A DNA stretch of 64,000 nt. Source: Gigaspora rosea (taxonomy: Eukaryota > Glomeromycota > Glomeromycetes > Diversisporales > Gigasporaceae). This document shows positions 11,699 through 24,780 of the stretch, in pieces. Each line of letters opens with the position of its first letter. The stretch's first letter is position 1. The notes under the pieces are model-generated. The model made no database searches and was not told where the DNA came from. It was given only the letters and a program-made list of their open reading frames with translations. A program made the translations under genes and the position numbers. The stretch is taken from positions 83,669-147,668 of the forward strand of contig QKWP01000049.1 of assembly GCA_003550325.1 (NCBI GenBank). The letters run 5' to 3'.

Positions 11699-12239
11699 AT
11701 TAATTGGTGATCCGCGAGTCAACCAGAGAGTGGTCATAGTAAAACGTAACGCGGATTACTTATAGAAATTAGGGATTTGCAAATGTGGAGTGCACACATA
11801 TAAAACTTTTTTTTATACTAAGTTAATCACTCTTCTGACTTAAGAGACTTTTGTAGAGCTCGTCAAGACGCATCTAATGGTGGGTAGAGCGTCAAAATCG
11901 GCCTGGTGGGTGCTGAGATATCTTTAAAAAACGTTTCTTTTACTATGTAAATTTCTTTACAAACAATACTATTGTTTGCAAAGAAATTTACATAGTAAAA
12001 GAAACGTTTTTTAAAGATATCTCAGCACCCACCAGGCCGATTTTGACGCTCTACCCACCATTAGATGCGTCTTGACGAGCTCTACAAAAGTCTCTTAAGT
12101 CAGAAGAGTGATTAACTTAGTATAAAAAAAAGTTTTAGATGTGTGCACTCCACATTCGTAGAACTCTAATTTCTATAAGTAATCCGTGTTACATTTCACT
12201 ATGACCACTCTCTGGTTGACTCGCGGATCACTAATTAAT
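11699..12239. mobile_element. 541-bp near-perfect palindrome (foldback element)
   Basis: The two arms are reverse complements around a single base at 11969 (tattgtttg mirrors caaacaata). They run out to gtgatccgcgagtcaacc on the left and ggttgactcgcggatcac on the right, with only scattered mismatches. The arms contain gtagagctcgtcaagacgca, which also occurs diverged in the double palindrome at 47584-48357. No coding capacity. Transcribed either way it would form one long hairpin. Confidence 0.85.
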
Positions 12240-12927
12240 CAAAATTGTAGTAATAATCTATGACAAACCATTACGATATATGTAATAATAGAATATTCGC
12301 ACGCAACAATTAAGTATTAACAAACTGTCCATATATCCCCAATCATGTAGACGATCAAAAATGTTACAGATTTTAGAATATCATGTAGTAGCTACTATTA
12401 TAAATTTTTTGAATGATCTAAAATGTCATAATGGGCAGGTAATCAATTAAAACATTTAAACGGACGAACTATAAATTTAGATTCAAATTTTATAATCAAT
12501 AACGTCAAGTTTGCATAATATTGCATAATCGACTTATGACGTTATAGTATATGTAAAAATGTTGACTCCTTCCACAAATGAATAAATAAAAACTATTACT
12601 TCTACTAAAAAAGGATTCTGCAAAAATCAGCATAGGCCACGCCCAAAAACATTAATTAAACCATCCCTCACATATTTCATATGATCGTACTGTTATATTG
12701 TAATCGTGAATAAATGAAAATCATTATTCCAACCCGTGAAGGACTTTTCGTAGTGCATCAAGAAAGTTGAACGGAACCATCCTCACATTTCATGTGATCG
12801 TGCTGGTATTATGAATCATTTTTTAATAAAAGTTGGCTAAAATTTAAACCCGATTTTACTTTAAATAGCAAGCCATTGATCATAATAATGAAGTATTACA
12901 AATGACATCAGATTATCACTTTAATAA
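12240..12927. other. AT-rich stretch, no gene seen
   Basis: Short imperfect direct repeats (catatttcatatgatcgta and catttcatgtgatcgtg, near 12670 and 12785) but no coding signal. Confidence 0.4.
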
Positions 12928-12984
12928 AGTAAATGATTGGCTTACATGTGCCGCTGCGCGGCACATGTAAGCCAATCATTTACT
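12928..12984. repeat. Perfect 27-bp hairpin, 3-nt loop
   Basis: The arm at 12928-12954 (agtaaatgattggcttacat then gtgccgc) and its exact reverse complement at 12958-12984 are separated by tgc. It has a GC-rich tip in an AT-rich background. There is no U run after it, so it is not an obvious terminator, and it may be the core of a foldback element. Confidence 0.85.
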
Positions 12985-13354
12985 AAGGAAGAACATCTTA
13001 TGACCAATTTACGATAAGTTTTAAACCTCCTAACTAAATTTCATTTCGCTTTAACCTCCTTCTAAAATTAGAATTTTTATGTTACATAAAGCAGGTAATG
13101 ATCATAAAAAAAAATGTACACCAATCAGCTTTAAGATTTTGCCTTCAATTTAGATGCCAGTAAACCATACACTTACATTCCTGGTAAAGGAATTGTATTT
13201 TAGTGATGAAAAAAAAAAGCAGGTTAAAAACTTAAAAAAAAAAAACTCTCCTGCTATTCCTATTTTTTTTTAACCACCATTTTATTTTTTTACCTATTAT
13301 TTTTTTTTTTTTTATAAACACATTCGTTAATCACCTGAAGTAGGGATATAACCC

Positions 13355-13445
13355 ATTCAAAAAAATGCAACCCGGGTCACCCAGGTTGATCGATGGGTCC
13401 ACCCGGGTGCACAGATTACCTGTTTGACCCGGGTCAGATATTTAT
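13355..13445. repeat. GC-rich cccgggtcaccc repeat, fragment
   Basis: cccgggtcacccaggtt and tgacccgggtcag are words of the GC-rich element found at 14469-14630 and 45262-45425. Only a fragment is present. The surrounding 12985-14468 shows no gene. Confidence 0.5.
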
Positions 13446-14468
13446 ATCTGATTAAAAACGATCAGCATGACAGAAGTTCGGTTCATACACATAATTTATA
13501 TATTAAAAATTATAAGAACAAGGGGTGCGTCATATGATATACGAAAAAAATATCATCCGTTTTCTTTGAAACTTTGATAGACTATTCTAGGGTCGCAAAA
13601 AAAGTGTTTTGTAAAAATCCATCTTACCGATCTCACGATTCATATAACTTTCATAAGAGGTGAATATGAATATATAAAGGTATATACAAATGTACTACGA
13701 ATGAATATACAGTTATATAGTTGCAAAACGGTGACAATAGTTTGCTTTTTTTTTTTTTTATCTTTCCATACTTATAAACTCGTCTTTATATAAATGTTTA
13801 GATCTTTCATAATAGTTATATGAAATGCATATATGCAGAAGCGTTAGTTTATTATAATTCGTGAATATGAATATATAGTATAAATACAAAAACAGGTGCA
13901 ATTCATATTAACTATAAGAATAGGATTTATAGAATAGATACTAGATCGTATTCATCTTGAAAGAGTAAATGCAACATATATATCAAATATAATTATGTCA
14001 GATAATATTGATACATTTAATACACTTATTTAACGATCATTAATTTGAAAACAAAATATTATATTTCATAATTTTTAACTATAAAAGCTATGAAATATGC
14101 CTTACGTATAATAATGATATATAATTTGTAATAAAATTTTCACATTTTCACGTATCGAAGTATTAAAATGCTAGCTAGCTACGGATGATTCCATCAGCCA
14201 AATAATTACGCGATGTAGAATAATATCTGATTTTAATAAGCTATATAAGTTACTGCTCTAACATGCTATTATTATTTTAACTGCCTTTCAAGTTAAATAA
14301 ACATACGTATAATCTAATCAAAACAAAGAAGTGTACTATTAATAATGATTAAATCTTTATGGCTCCAGTTTTTCGTGTGATGCATAAGGATTTAAAAGAA
14401 ATACAAAACTCTAAAAAGTCGGATAATATATGCACAGGGTATATGACAATACATCTGGCGATTAACGA

Positions 14469-14630
14469 ATCAGAATTAAGCTCGTCCTGCTACCTTGAAT
14501 CTGACGGGTCAACCCGCGGGTTGACCCGTCAGATTGACCTACCCATTCCACCCGGGTTGCTACAACTCAACCTGGGTCTCCCGCCTACCCGCGGGTGACC
14601 CGGGTGACTCCAACTTGGGTTACATCACTA
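14469..14630. mobile_element. GC-rich dispersed element with a 38-bp palindrome
   Basis: Starts cagaattaagctcgtcctgc and ends ccaacttgggttacatcac. Contains a perfect palindrome at 14498-14535 centred on cccgcggg. An inverted copy is at 45262-45425. Much higher GC than its neighbours. The reading frames across it are not coding. Confidence 0.65.
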
Positions 14631-15413
14631 ATCTGAAGATATCCAATGGGTCTTATAAAAAAAAACAGCGTCGATTTTTAATTTGTTTAATCGGCTCATA
14701 TTATATTTCCTACTGCCCTTCGCCTTAACGTTGTTATGGTTTTACCTATAGCAAATTTTTTGTTGTATTAGTTTCTATATAAATATCCTAATTTAGCAGT
14801 TAATTAAATCACTTTTCGGCTTGCTTAAATTGTATAGTGATTGTACCAGCTTTTCCTGCATGCATCTTGGTTTTACCTGTGATTATTGGCATGCCAGGCC
14901 TTCCCTGCTTAGCTCCCTTTTCAATCTTCTACCTTACCATCGACTCGAAAGATACAGGCTTACAATATCACTTAGTTACGCCCTATATAAAAAATCAGTT
15001 TATAAAACAAACACAATTGGAACGTAACGAGTAACTTAAATAAGTCTGCATCGGGTACTATTCCATGAAAATACAGTAGTAAAATTACCTGCATATAACG
15101 AGATATCATAAAAACTATTGACTACAAGACATGATCTCTCGTAAGGACAGCTTATTGAATCGTTAACATGCTTCACAAAATTCTGGTTTAATCAGGGTTT
15201 AAATTAATTTTTACTTTCGTAAGATTATTAAAGCAAGTTATAAAATTTTTTTTGTTCAAAGTAAAAATTCCAATTTAGTATTATGATTGTTAAACTCAGT
15301 TCGTATAAACAGCTTATAAAAATAAGAAATAAGTAATAAACAAGTATTAAATTAAATATTTTGATCGTATAAAGAAGTCATATTTTGTGTTAGAATATGT
15401 TAATTTTTCAAAA
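14631..15413. other. Region upstream of the hAT gene, no gene seen
   Basis: The short frames at 14821-15034 overlap one another in two phases and have no domain. I could not find the hAT terminal inverted repeat here. Confidence 0.4.
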
Positions 15414-17634
15414 ATGTCTAAAAGAAAACAAAAACAAAATGAATCAGCTTCAAGTAAATCGGAAACAGATTCTAGAAACTCTAGTAATGCAAAAGCAGAA
15501 TGCCCACCAACAGGTGTTTGGAAATTCTTTGAAAAGGGTGCATCAAAAGGTGATAGTCATTGGGAAGGAAGCTGCTCGTTTTGTAAAAGATTTTATCCGC
15601 GTGCAAAACCACATACATTGCGCGCGCATCCAGCTAATAGTTGTAAAAAGGTTCCTGAAGAGTGGTGCCGTCATTTTAATTTTATAATTGTTAATAATTT
15701 AGAAGATGTTCCAACTGATGAACCTCTTTATGGCATTTTAAATACTGCCACACCTTTAGTTAAGCGAAAAAAAATAGCTAAACAACCTGATATAACTAAT
15801 CGGTATGACTCTACAAAAATCGAGCCATCTAGGCAATTAATAATTGATGAAGCTATAGTATTAGCTTTTATAATGTGTGGTATTCCTTTTCGTGTAATTA
15901 GTAACCCTTTTTTTATAAATGCTCTAAATCTTCTTAATGCTGGTTATGAAGTTCCATCATGTGAAGTTCTTTCTGGACGTTTATTAGATACTAAAGTTGC
16001 AAAAATTATTAATAAAGTTGATAAAATTTTGGATCATGCTAATAATCTTACTATTGGTATTGATGGTTGGACTGCTCCTAATGGATTATCTATTTGGAAT
16101 TTTGTTATTTTGATACCATCAAGACAAGAATATCTTTACGAACTTGGAAATTATTCTAACCAATCTCATACAGCAGAATTTTTAGCTAATTGAAAAAATT
16201 ATTAATCGTATTGGTAGTAATAAAATTTCAGCAATTATCAGTGACAATGGAGCCAATATAGCAGCTGCATGACGTATAATTTGTTCAAAATATAAAAATA
16301 TTATAAATATTCGATGCATCGCTCATTGTTTTAATTTGATTAGTAAGAATATTATTAAACATACTTTTGCAGAAAGAATGATTCAACGTGCTAGCAAAAT
16401 TGTAAAATTCTTCAAAAAATCACATAGGGCTGCAGCTATTTTAAATCAATTGATAATGCAAAATCAAGTTAATGGTGGTGGCCTTAAAACATACATTGAG
16501 ACAAGATGGACAAGTGTGTATGAATGTATTTCTTCAATTGAGCCTGCTTAGAAGAAATTCAAGAAAATCATTCTGAAATTATTAGTCCTACAATTTTAAC
16601 AATTCTTCATGGTCGAGGTTTTTTTACTGATATACAGTATCTTTCAGAAGTTTTATTTCCAATAAGAAATGCAATTTTAGCAGTAGAATCGAATCATGCT
16701 ACACTTGCTGACTGCTATATTAATTTGATAAAAATCGTAGCAGCAATTCAAAATCTTTCTTCTAATGAATATAAAGGATTTCACAATTATTGTATTACAA
16801 ATTTTGATAATCGATTTGAAGAATTTAATGATTTAATTTATCAACTTACATATTTTTTACATATTTTTTGCATCCGGCTTATAAAGGTATTGGATTAAAA
16901 TTCGGCACATTTCCTTTAATCGCAAATTATGCTGGAAAATTACGGCAACAGATGGGTAAATCACAAAAAAGTTGTGAAATTTTAATAACACTTACAAAGA
17001 ACAAGAACAGTATATAAATACAAACCCTAACTCCTATGCTGCTCCTTATAGAATTGGTAATGATACGCCGTTAATGTAGTGGAATACATGTGAAATTAAG
17101 CCTAACTATTTACAAAGTTTAGCTATTAAACTTTTTTTTATTACACCAAGTTCAGCTAGTTGTGAATGAATGTTTTCATTATTGGAATGGATTTATGGAA
17201 ACAAACGAACTCGATTAGAAGTAGATCGACTAGAAGGATTAGCAAAAATTTATCAATTTAATTTATCAAATTCTGCAGAACAACTTCGTCTTATTCATAC
17301 TACAAAAGTAAGTCCTGAAATAATAGCAAATATTGCAGAAAGTGTTTTTAAGGAGTTGGAGGAGGAGGAAACATTATTAGATGACGATGTTGAATTGTCT
17401 AATCCTAGTGAAGATCTTAATCTGGATGAGCCAAAATTAAATTTAAAAATTTCAAATATTATTAATCTTCAATCCTCAGTTTTTATGTGTACACATTCTA
17501 GAACTAGTTTCGAAGACCTTGACAGAGATGAGTCTGATAACGATATGCAAGAAGATGGTGAAAGCGAATATAATGTAGATGAAATTGTTGCAAGACAATT
17601 GGATTATGATTTAGATAATTATGATTCAGAATAA
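15414..17634 (+). pseudogene. BED-finger hAT transposase, broken
   Basis: I start at the ATG at 15414 (MSKRKQKQNESASSK). Residues about 30-80 form a BED zinc finger (C54-x2-C57, H67, H72, and C77 nearby). The DDE/RNase H fold follows: IGIDGWT with the first Asp, then ISDNGANIAA with the second, and RCIAHCFNLI. The C-terminal hAT dimerisation block (SASCE...MFSLLEWIYGNKRTRL) is at about 17150-17230, ending in an acidic tail to 17634. It is broken by a +1 shift at about 16190, TGA at 16270, a -1 shift at about 16548, a small acatatttttt duplication near 16855, TAG near 17077 and TGA at 17167. Family assignment is firm; function is lost in this copy. Terminal repeats and 8-bp duplication not found. 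Confidence 0.88.
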
Positions 17635-18362
17635 ATATAGGTAAAATAAAAATTATACTGTATTACTTTTTTTTTTTGCATTATAAGTTATAATTTGCTT
17701 TTATTAGTTTTTGTAGAAAGTGAATATTTGTTTTATGAGCAAGTTTTTTTAACTCTCTTGTAATTAAGTGATAAAATTTATACTTTGTTAATATTTATAT
17801 AGCGTAAATATTAATACTAATTTGCATTCATTTTACTTCTCATTATATCGATTACTGTTTTTTTTGAACAGCATTTATAAATGCAACAAATACTACGTTA
17901 CAGCATTGATAACTGAGAATTTCACACAGATTAATTGTTATAGGAAAAAAAATATTTATAGTACAGTAATGTTTTTCTGCCAACTTTAATTTTCTTATTG
18001 TACACAAGTTAGTTTAAAATTGACAANAGAGATGAGTCTGATAACAATATGCAAGAAGATGGTGAAAGCGAATATAATGTAGATGAAATTGTTGCAAGAC
18101 AATTGGATTATGATTTAGATAACTTTGTTAATATTTATATAGCGTAAATATTAATACTAATTTGCATTCATTTTACTTCTTATATTATATCGATTACTGT
18201 TTTTTTTGAACAGTAAATGCAACAAATACTACGTTGCAGCATTGATAACTAAGAATTTCATATGGATTAATTGTTATAGGAAAAAAAATATTTATAGTAC
18301 AGTAATGTTTTTCTGCCAACTTTAGTTTTCTTATTGTACACAAGTTAGTTTAAAATTGACAA
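17523..18362. repeat. Imperfect duplication around a single N
   Basis: Sequence after the N at 18027 repeats the end of the hAT gene (from agagatgagtctgataac) and its 3' flank, with a few base changes and one internal deletion of about 150 bp. This looks like two alleles or repeat copies joined in the assembly. Confidence 0.75.
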
Positions 18363-20085
18363 AGCCCTTTAATTTACTATCACTACTTGATCACAGGTGA
18401 TAGTTTTTTTTTTTTTTTTTTTTTTGCAATTTTATCGCTTTTTTTTTATTTTTTTATTTTTATTTTAATGATTTCTTTATTTAGTTTAGTTTCTTAAACT
18501 GCTATACATATCATATACATATTTTATTATCATATTTAATCAATAACAAGAATATTGATATCACTTATAAGTTAACTCGATTATGCGAAAAAGTTTAATC
18601 ATTGGTGCTCTCTAATTTACTATTCTAAGCTAAACTCATTTTATGGTACTAATACATATGATAATGATTTACCGTATAAGCACCTAAATAATGCATATGG
18701 GCGTTTATCATTATTGGAAAACTGGATTGAAACAATATGTTTATTTATGTTAGCACCGCTAAATTTAAACCGGTTAATTGACGTTTATTTTTTTTAAGAC
18801 CCTTGTGATTGTTTTTCAAAAATGTGTAAACGATTTCTATATACCTATGCAGGAAGTCGAAGAATCAGGAGTTTATAGCTATTTTCAAAAAGGTGTGAAC
18901 GATCAGGGATCACCATATCATGGGAAATTCACAATATTTCCCAAATTTCCTACTTTTTTTTACTCTCGCTTCTAACAGAGAAAGATTATCACAATAAAAA
19001 TAGTTTTTATAGTTTTAACAGATGAATTAAGGAAATTTTAATAAATTCCTAAAAACAGTGGCCATATTGAGTCTTGCAACATTTATACATATTATATGAT
19101 TTTGCTTTATGCAGTAAATCAACTATTGATCAATTAAAAATTATAGTGCTTTAACGCATCTCTTAAAATAAAATTTTAAGGTTTAGAGTTGCCGAATGGA
19201 TTTTTTTTTTGATTATATTCAATCTTGATAGCCAATTATTGCATCGTAAACAAAGTGAAAAATTAAAAGAATCTTTTAGAGTTACTTAATAATTATAATG
19301 CAATATTTTTTTCTCGAATAAAAAAAACTTGATCTCCTGTCCAATTGGACGTAAAAATTCGTGTATACGCATATTTGACAGCTTCAGTTCGATTGCCTCT
19401 ATTAGTTGTTTTGTAATATCACATTTGAATTTTTGTGTTTGCAAATCAACTCCACAGTATTAACACTTCGACAACTAAAGCAAGTCCATAAGTTTTGTGC
19501 ATCCGCCATCAATATTAATACAATTATAAAAACAAAATAATATACTATACAGTACATTGCAATAATTTGTTTATATAGTGATAATGATAATGATTAGAAA
19601 AGAGTATCCAAATTTAGTTGGCGTAGGTAAGAAAGTGTAATCACTTTTTCATCATTTTCAATCAACATCAAATCGTAAATGCCGATATTCATAATTCTCT
19701 TTTTCTCCTTCGGTTCCTTTGATTAACTTGCCTTTATTGTCATATTCGTTAGTAGGTATCTTGGGCTTATTTCAATAGCGAGGTCTGATTCGGATATCCT
19801 TTAAGGTTAGAATGTTCACAATACATTTACAAGTTTATTGGCACTATTCAAAAAAAATATAAATGCACGATTCCATTTTTGATATCTAAAACTTGATTGT
19901 TTTTAATTTTATAGTAATACCATGTCTATCATGTCTGTTTTTTATATAGTGGTCAGTAATAGTTAACCATTCTATCTTAAAACTACTGCTAAAAGCTATC
20001 TTGTAGCAGAAAGTTCAAGTATTTTTTTTTGTAAACATTACAGCCTTATGATCAACTAATTAAGAGATATGTTTCTTTCTTGGGC
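18363..20085. other. AT-rich stretch, no gene seen
   Basis: Homopolymer T runs and scattered short motifs only. The 65-codon frame at 18778 has no recognisable content. Confidence 0.45.
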
Positions 20086-20089
20086 TTTA

Positions 20090-20225
20090 GTTATTTTCAT
20101 TTCACGCACTTATCAGTACGAGGTGCTTAATTGCTACATGGTTAATAATATAAAAATTACAATAATTATCTAACATAAAATATGTGTTGATTAAGCATCT
20201 CGTACCGATAAGTGTGTGATGACCA
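20090..20225. mobile_element. MITE / inverted repeat, about 135 bp
   Basis: cacttatcagtacgaggtgc (left) pairs with gcatctcgtaccgataagtg (right) around a loop of about 60 bp. No coding capacity. Confidence 0.6.
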
Positions 20226-20468
20226 TGATAAAAAGTTAATTATTAAATTTCTGACTTCTGATTCCCCATATGGGTATATGTCATAAAAATCACTTTTTGA
20301 AAGCAGCTATAATATTGATAAAAATTAAAAATCCAGGTCTCAAAACTGAAAAATATCGAATTTCCTATAATATAGTATATGCAATCATTCACACATTTTT
20401 AAAAAAACAGTGGCCTGTATTTATGGCTCAACCTGTCACCAAATTTGGAAGAAATTAACCTGTTATAT

Positions 20469-20510
20469 TTACAACTATTACAACTATTACAACTATTACA
20501 ACTATTTTAA
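20469..20510. repeat. acaactatt tandem repeat
   Basis: Four to five copies of the 9-mer acaactatt, followed by related degenerate copies. Microsatellite-like. Confidence 0.8.
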
Positions 20511-20650
20511 CAATTGCAGCTATTATGCCAATTACAGTAAGTTAAAAAATTATAACCTTTTAAACAATTACGGCAAAAAATTACAACGTTGAAATAAAAG
20601 GTTGCAACCTTTCAACCTTGTAAAACCTATTACGGCAGGCAACTCTAGTA

Positions 20651-20963
20651 TATATATTGTATCTGGATTTGGAATTTGTCCCAATTTGAAATCTGGCCTA
20701 ATCCTATCTTTAACACTAGCTCAAATTCTAACCCTAAAGTCACCTAAAGTCCTAATTTTGCTACAAAATTTTTAACTAGGGCAATCTGATTCTAAATTGG
20801 GCACTGGGTACAATATATGTATTGTACTCTAGTGCCCAATTTGAAACTAGGCTATCTCAGATAAAAATTTTGTAGCAGAATTAGGACTTTAGATGATTTT
20901 AGAGTTAAAATAGAATTAGGCCAGATTCCAAATTGAAACAAATTCCAAATCCAGGTATAATAT
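20651..20963. mobile_element. MITE, 313 bp
   Basis: tatattgtatctggatttgg at the left and ccaaatccaggtataatata at the right are inverted. The arms keep pairing inward (ctaattttgctacaaaattt with aaattttgtagcagaattag), so it is a long foldback. The same ends flank 23190-24780. Confidence 0.75.
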
Positions 20964-21252
20964 AATGTTGTACCTCAGATTAAACCTTGTATTAAATTGA
21001 ATCTGACGCATATCAGATGACTATCAATTAACTAGCATTAAATAATCGGCAACAACTGGTCTAAACTAACTTCTAACTTTACTGTAATTTTACTCTAACA
21101 CTAATCTAATTTAGGCCAGTATCAATCTGACACAAGAATTGATTTGAGACACAATATAGGCCCTCAAAAGTAGAAATCAGACTATTTGACAATTTTTTGA
21201 AAATTAACCTGTTTGATTGATCAGATATAAAATTTAAAAACCAAACTTTTTT

Positions 21253-22484
21253 TTTTTTATGTCAAAGTTCCCGCTCTGGGTGAGAGTTTATTTAATCAAG
21301 CCTGTGGATCAAGGGTGCCTCTTTGGGCACCCACAATTGAGTTACATTGAATGAGGGTACAACTAGCCACACGTACAACTTTTGGTTGTCTAATTGAAGT
21401 AGTCCGCCCGAAGGTTCTACACTAGTTGCTAGGGTTCTGCAATTTGATTTGATCTTCAAATATTTGAATCAAATATTTGATCAAATTCAAATTCAAATTT
21501 GACTATATTTGATTTGATCAAATTCAAATCTGGCCAAATTTGATTTGATTTGACAAATATTTAATTTGATTTGAAAATTACTATTAAAAATTCAAATTCA
21601 AATCAAATTCAAATCCAAATATTTGAATCAAATCAAATTCAAATCAGGGTTAATTTGATTTGAATTTGAGGAACTCTACTACTAGTTGCCATACCTACAA
21701 CCCAACTAGGGGATTGCCTATTTAAATCCTCTAGTCCAAGCTTCGCATGTCAATCCTACTTGTATCACCGGTACAGTTCTTTGATACATTAGTTAGTCGA
21801 AGATAGTCCCGGATGCTAACTACATCCCCTTAGAACTAATTTATCCTCGCGGTACACTTGGTAGAGCATTCCCTGTTCCATACAGGTATTATCTACGCTT
21901 TAGTAACTTGTGTTACCTACTTCTGCCCTTGTAAAGTTCACACTGACCCTGGTACCCACCATTACTTTCCTACCGGTCTATCACCGGATACCTCAAACTT
22001 CCAATCCAGTTGGCCCGAAAGGATTGATCTACCCAGTATTAGGCGCTATTATGGTTTTTCTTCTCCTGGTACCTAATTCCAGAATATAGGTCCTTTTTCT
22101 CCAGTACAACTCCGGCGGCCAGGTTGGTGGACCCTCTCCTCTGAAGGTCATATCATCTAGTTCTCTAGTTCTGGTTTCTGATATTCCAGTTCTGGTAGCA
22201 CCGTCAAAAGATCATTACTACTTCCTTACTCGGGACTTTCTAAATGGGTTTCCATTTTCCCAGTTCCTTGGATTTGTCTGTATCACCAGATACAACTTCA
22301 CCCGAAAGCTCCCATTCAAGATGGTAACCAAGAGCTACAGATAATATACCCAATTGATCGACAGAAAACAGTTACCATAACACAGATCTATTTTTTCAAA
22401 GTGTTGCCAGTGGGATTTGAACCCTAGACCTGCCACTTGGGGTGACAACTTATCAACTTTCCTAAGTCACTACACCCACATAAG
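21253..22484 (-). mobile_element. tRNA-derived SINE (family 2), copy 1
   Basis: The minus-strand head at about 22408-22480 has an A box TAGTGACTTAGG (complement of 22461-22472) and a B box GGTTCAAATCC (complement of 22413-22423); the A tail is the T run at 21247-21258. Direct repeats accaaactttttt (21240-21252 and 22485-22497) are the target duplication. The body is about 1 kb, long for a SINE, and GC-rich. The block at 21364-21430 plus 21690-21745 matches the core of family 1. A MITE (21430-21680) sits within that core. It has no reverse transcriptase and would depend on a LINE. Confidence 0.8.
21430..21680. mobile_element. caaatttgatttg MITE inside the SINE
   Basis: tagggttctgcaatttg to ggaactctact, flanked by a perfect duplication actagttgc (21421-21429 and 21681-21689). 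It interrupts the conserved SINE core, so it is the youngest of the three nested elements here. Confidence 0.8.
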
Positions 22485-23189
22485 ACCAAACTTTTTTACT
22501 TAATAATGAAAGTCTAATCATTTAATAAATTTTTGTGATACAACAGTTAAAAGCTTTTGACACTATAATCTAAAAATAGATTTACTGAGATTTTAGAAGC
22601 AATCTACAGGTCTACAGATGTAATAATCCTGTTTAAATAGGGTTGTTAATTATGAATATGCTATTTTTAGATTGGTTTGATCTTGTGTAACAAAATAGTT
22701 TTTGCTGATTTTCTCAAAACCCATGATTTGCCAAATTGTCTGGTTTCTACTTTTGAGGGCCCATATATATATACAAAACTAAGTACTAAAAACTTTTAAT
22801 TAGAAGTTCAAGACTAGTTTATAATAAAATTTTAAGTTATTTAAATTTTGTTTTTTTTTGTAATTTTTTGTAACCTAATTATCCAATTATATTAATCTGT
22901 GATATAGCAATTTGTGATATTTAATAACCTCCTATTAATAAATTATAATTAACTTTACAAATGTATAAAATCTAGTATATTGAAAATTAAAAAAAAAATC
23001 CAATATATAAAAAAATTTTTTATAAAATTTTATTATTATTAATTTAAAAATGGACTTAATTAAACATCACATCATGCGAAATAGATATTTTTCGCACCTA
23101 GGAGGCAATATAATTATTTATTACTATATATTTTTCATACATAAGGAGCAATATATTTATTTATTGCTATAAATAATATTGTTATAATA

Positions 23190-24780
23190 TATATGTTGTA
23201 TCTGGATTTGAAAATAGGGTTTTATTTTTTGGTGCACCTGCACCGCGGTGCACCCCTTGTATCATGTGATTGATGTGATCAATGCATGATACATTTTTTT
23301 CATGGATTTTAAAAAATGGTGTCGACGTATAACGGGACGTATGTACATAAGTAAGTATTACAGTTTTCTTCATTTAATTTATTTACTAATGCAAAATTAT
23401 AATAATTACAGTGTTTTCGATACTTGCATTGTTATTTATTTAAGTAATACGGTTTTAATAATTCTATCGAATACATAATACATACTTATACAACACTACA
23501 TGTATTGGTTTAAACTATTCTATCGGCTACGCGTAAATATACACCACTTCGTTACTCAGCACAGCTTGTGTTGCTTCGCTTACGCTCCGCAACACAAACA
23601 GGGCTCGCTTCGCTCACTCTATAGTCGCTTCGCTTCGGCTGTCACCTCCGCTTCGCTCCCTTTCCTAAATATTCGATACAACCACAACTAATCTACTCTA
23701 ACTTACTCTAACCCTAGTCCCAACCTAGCGACTCAACAAATTTCACGACGAGAATACACCAGTTACGAAGTTAAACCGATGGTATCAACGATTAAACGAA
23801 AATATTCACTATTCTGATTACGGCGACACCAACGATGAAGGTATTGTGTAATAGCACCAGAAAAGAAAAAAAACGAAAAGCAAAAAAAATGGAAACAACC
23901 CCAAAACAAAGAAAGAGTAAAAATACGAAACAAGTTTTATACTTTCCTACAATTTACAAACCCGAAATAAACGACCCACACTCAAAATCACAACGACTAC
24001 ATTTGTCTTTTTACACCCACCATAAAAACCAAATACTTATTACCAATGCGGAGAATAAGGCACCCAACATATTATGCAAACGACAATGCTAACAACGAAG
24101 TATTTCCGCCATACAAGTAACGACAACGCCAACGACGGAAGAATGACCTAAAAAAATGAAATATTATACAAAGTTCTGCACAAAAAACAAATAACAAGAC
24201 ACAAAGAAAACATACGCCCCTAAGATATCAAACTTTAAGCGCGTTACAAGCCAAGAAACTATACAGGATAAAATTCACGCTAGCACGAAACAACAACTGC
24301 ACCCAAAATTACGAAATCTTTTTCAACTACGACACCAACAACGTGACTCACTGATTATGACAACAACGAACCGGTAATGCACCAAAGCGACAGCTCCTGT
24401 AAACGGATATAAACAACGACAATCTGAAATTAGTGCAGTATTAAAAAAAAATTAGTTAGTATAGTATAACACGTTAAAGCAAAAAAAAAGCAGTACAAAA
24501 AAAAAAAAAAAAGCAGTGATTATTGATGATCACTGATTGTATATATACCCCATAATCAGGGGTGCACCACAGTGCATGGTACATCAAATTATAATTCCCT
24601 TGAAAATATAGTAAATTTTTACTAAATTATACTAATTTTAATGTTACATATAAACCTAATCCTAACTCTAATACCAACCCTAACTCTAACCCTAAAGTGC
24701 TAAAATATTTTACTATATTCTTATCTGGGGCAGCCCGATTCTGAATTTGAACAATTCCAAACTCAGGTACAATATATATA
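23190..24780. mobile_element. MITE with tatctggatttg ends, split by a 1.38-kb element
   Basis: Left remnant to 23216 and right remnant from 24609 (ending aactcaggtacaatatat) belong to the family at 20651-20963. The original was about 210 bp. Confidence 0.6.
23217..24599. mobile_element. TIR element with 9-bp target duplication (MULE-like size)
   Basis: A perfect 9-bp duplication ttgaaaata (23208-23216 and 24600-24608) brackets the element. Ends gggttttattttttggtgca and tgatgtaccatgcactgtgg (read inward from the right) are inverted repeats of about 30 bp with mismatches. The interior is mildly GC-rich and rich in aacgac words. A 9-bp duplication fits Mutator-like elements. No transposase; the 85-codon frame at 23835 is Lys-rich and unrecognised. 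Confidence 0.75.

Larger units (their letters stand above)
21154..22766. mobile_element. MITE with gggccctcaaaagtagaaa ends, split by a SINE
   Basis: Inverted ends tataggccctcaaaagtaga and tctacttttgagggcccata. The uninterrupted relative is at 27821-28186 (366 bp, opposite orientation). Here 1.2 kb of SINE sits between the two parts, so the MITE is older than the SINE. Confidence 0.75.

Noticed and set aside
14821..15034. Two overlapping 65-68 codon frames
   Set aside because: Different phases of the same DNA, no domain, no supporting context.
21858..22076. 72-codon frame, and similar frames at 35980-36523
   Set aside because: They lie inside SINE bodies and are not conserved in frame between the two copies.
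24655..24700. Telomere-like ccctaa words (also near 20725 and 51295)
   Set aside because: Only two or three degenerate copies each, inside MITEs or AT-rich DNA, not an array.
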